Shown here piece by piece: positions 63,850 through 64,000 of a stretch of 64,000 nucleotides of DNA. The stretch comes from Candidatus Methanoperedens nitratireducens (lineage in GTDB: Archaea; Halobacteriota; Methanosarcinia; Methanosarcinales; Methanoperedenaceae), in the NCBI GenBank assembly GCA_020724545.1, contig DYGR01000006.1:1-64000 (forward strand), in the 5' to 3' direction. Every line of letters starts with the position of its first letter. Position 1 is the first letter of the stretch. The position numbers and the translations under genes were made by a program. Under the pieces are notes generated by a model, which was not told the origin of the DNA, did no database searches, and was given only the letters and a program-made list of their open reading frames with translations.

Positions 63850-64000
63850 ATGCATGAGGTATCAATTGCAGGCGCTATAATAGATGCAGTGCTTGATGCA
63901 GCGAAGAAGAACAATGCAGAAAAGGTGAGCGAAGTTTTCATTGAGGTAGGAGAGCTTACTGCACTCTACCCTGACCAGCTCAGGTTCATTTTTGAAACAA
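63850..64000 (+). CDS. hypA: HypA-like nickel chaperone, cut by window end
   Basis: The first 50 residues (MHEVSIAGAIIDAVLDAAKK, then VGELTALYPDQLRFIFET) match HypA, which delivers nickel to [NiFe]-hydrogenase together with HypB. The N-terminal Met-His nickel ligand pair is present. The zinc-binding half lies outside the window. Confidence 0.9.
   Translation, partial: MHEVSIAGAIIDAVLDAAKKNNAEKVSEVFIEVGELTALYPDQLRFIFET

Overview
The window looks like chromosome from a methanotrophic or methanogenic archaeon of the Methanosarcinales, most like Candidatus Methanoperedens (ANME-2d). This is inferred from archaeal information-processing genes (family B DNA polymerase, proteasome-activating nucleotidase, thermosome, aMBF1), the archaeal ADH synthase/dehydroquinate synthase II route to aromatic amino acids, PGF-pre-PGF surface proteins, and a block of multihaem c-type cytochromes with CxxCH and CX4CH motifs. 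No taxonomic marker was searched.

Layout. 1-3686: end of a large secreted beta-sandwich protein and a membrane protein. 3721-7482: hisS, a lipoprotein with a degenerate cupredoxin-like domain, and asnB. 7685-9550: tRNA-Leu(CAG) and a TnpB element flanked by two related RNA hairpins. 9551-17504: housekeeping block (DUF89 phosphatase, polB, aMBF1, PAN, roadblock protein, ADH synthase, dehydroquinate synthase II). 17583-20119: an ATPase/TPR gene pair resembling a STAND protein split in two, whose 3' end runs into a broken tnpB. 20783-34439: two tandem paralogous copies of a secreted-protein operon on the minus strand. 34697-39015: FAD oxidoreductase, unknown NTPase, thermosome. 39346-51885: glycosyltransferase, five cytochromes (12, 4, 5, 4 and 6 haem motifs), a small CxCH-containing protein, a signal peptidase, membrane proteins and a small regulator. 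51898-64000: HhH-GPD glycosylase, SpoIIM-like membrane protein, lipoate ligase, larC, an IS remnant, a DtxR-family regulator, a MacB-like ABC exporter, H+-pyrophosphatase, an unknown Cys-rich protein and the start of hypA.

The best candidate for an undescribed system is the duplicated surface operon (copy A 20783-26769, copy B 27061-34439). Each copy encodes, in order, a lipoprotein, a low-complexity acidic secreted protein, a small Asn/Gln-patterned protein, a roughly 310-325-residue protein with the same N-Q-T strand pattern, and a PGF-pre-PGF membrane-anchored protein; copy A adds a DUF5667 protein. The repeated Q/N strand signature resembles fibre- or amyloid-forming subunits. In both copies the lipoprotein stop codon sits inside a tRNA-like element (7-bp acceptor-type stem plus a perfect T-arm), followed by a second strong hairpin, which suggests RNA processing that separates the lipoprotein message from the subunit message. 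The same beta-sandwich modules recur in the protein at the window start and in a cytochrome at 42694, so the surface and electron-transfer genes appear to share building blocks.
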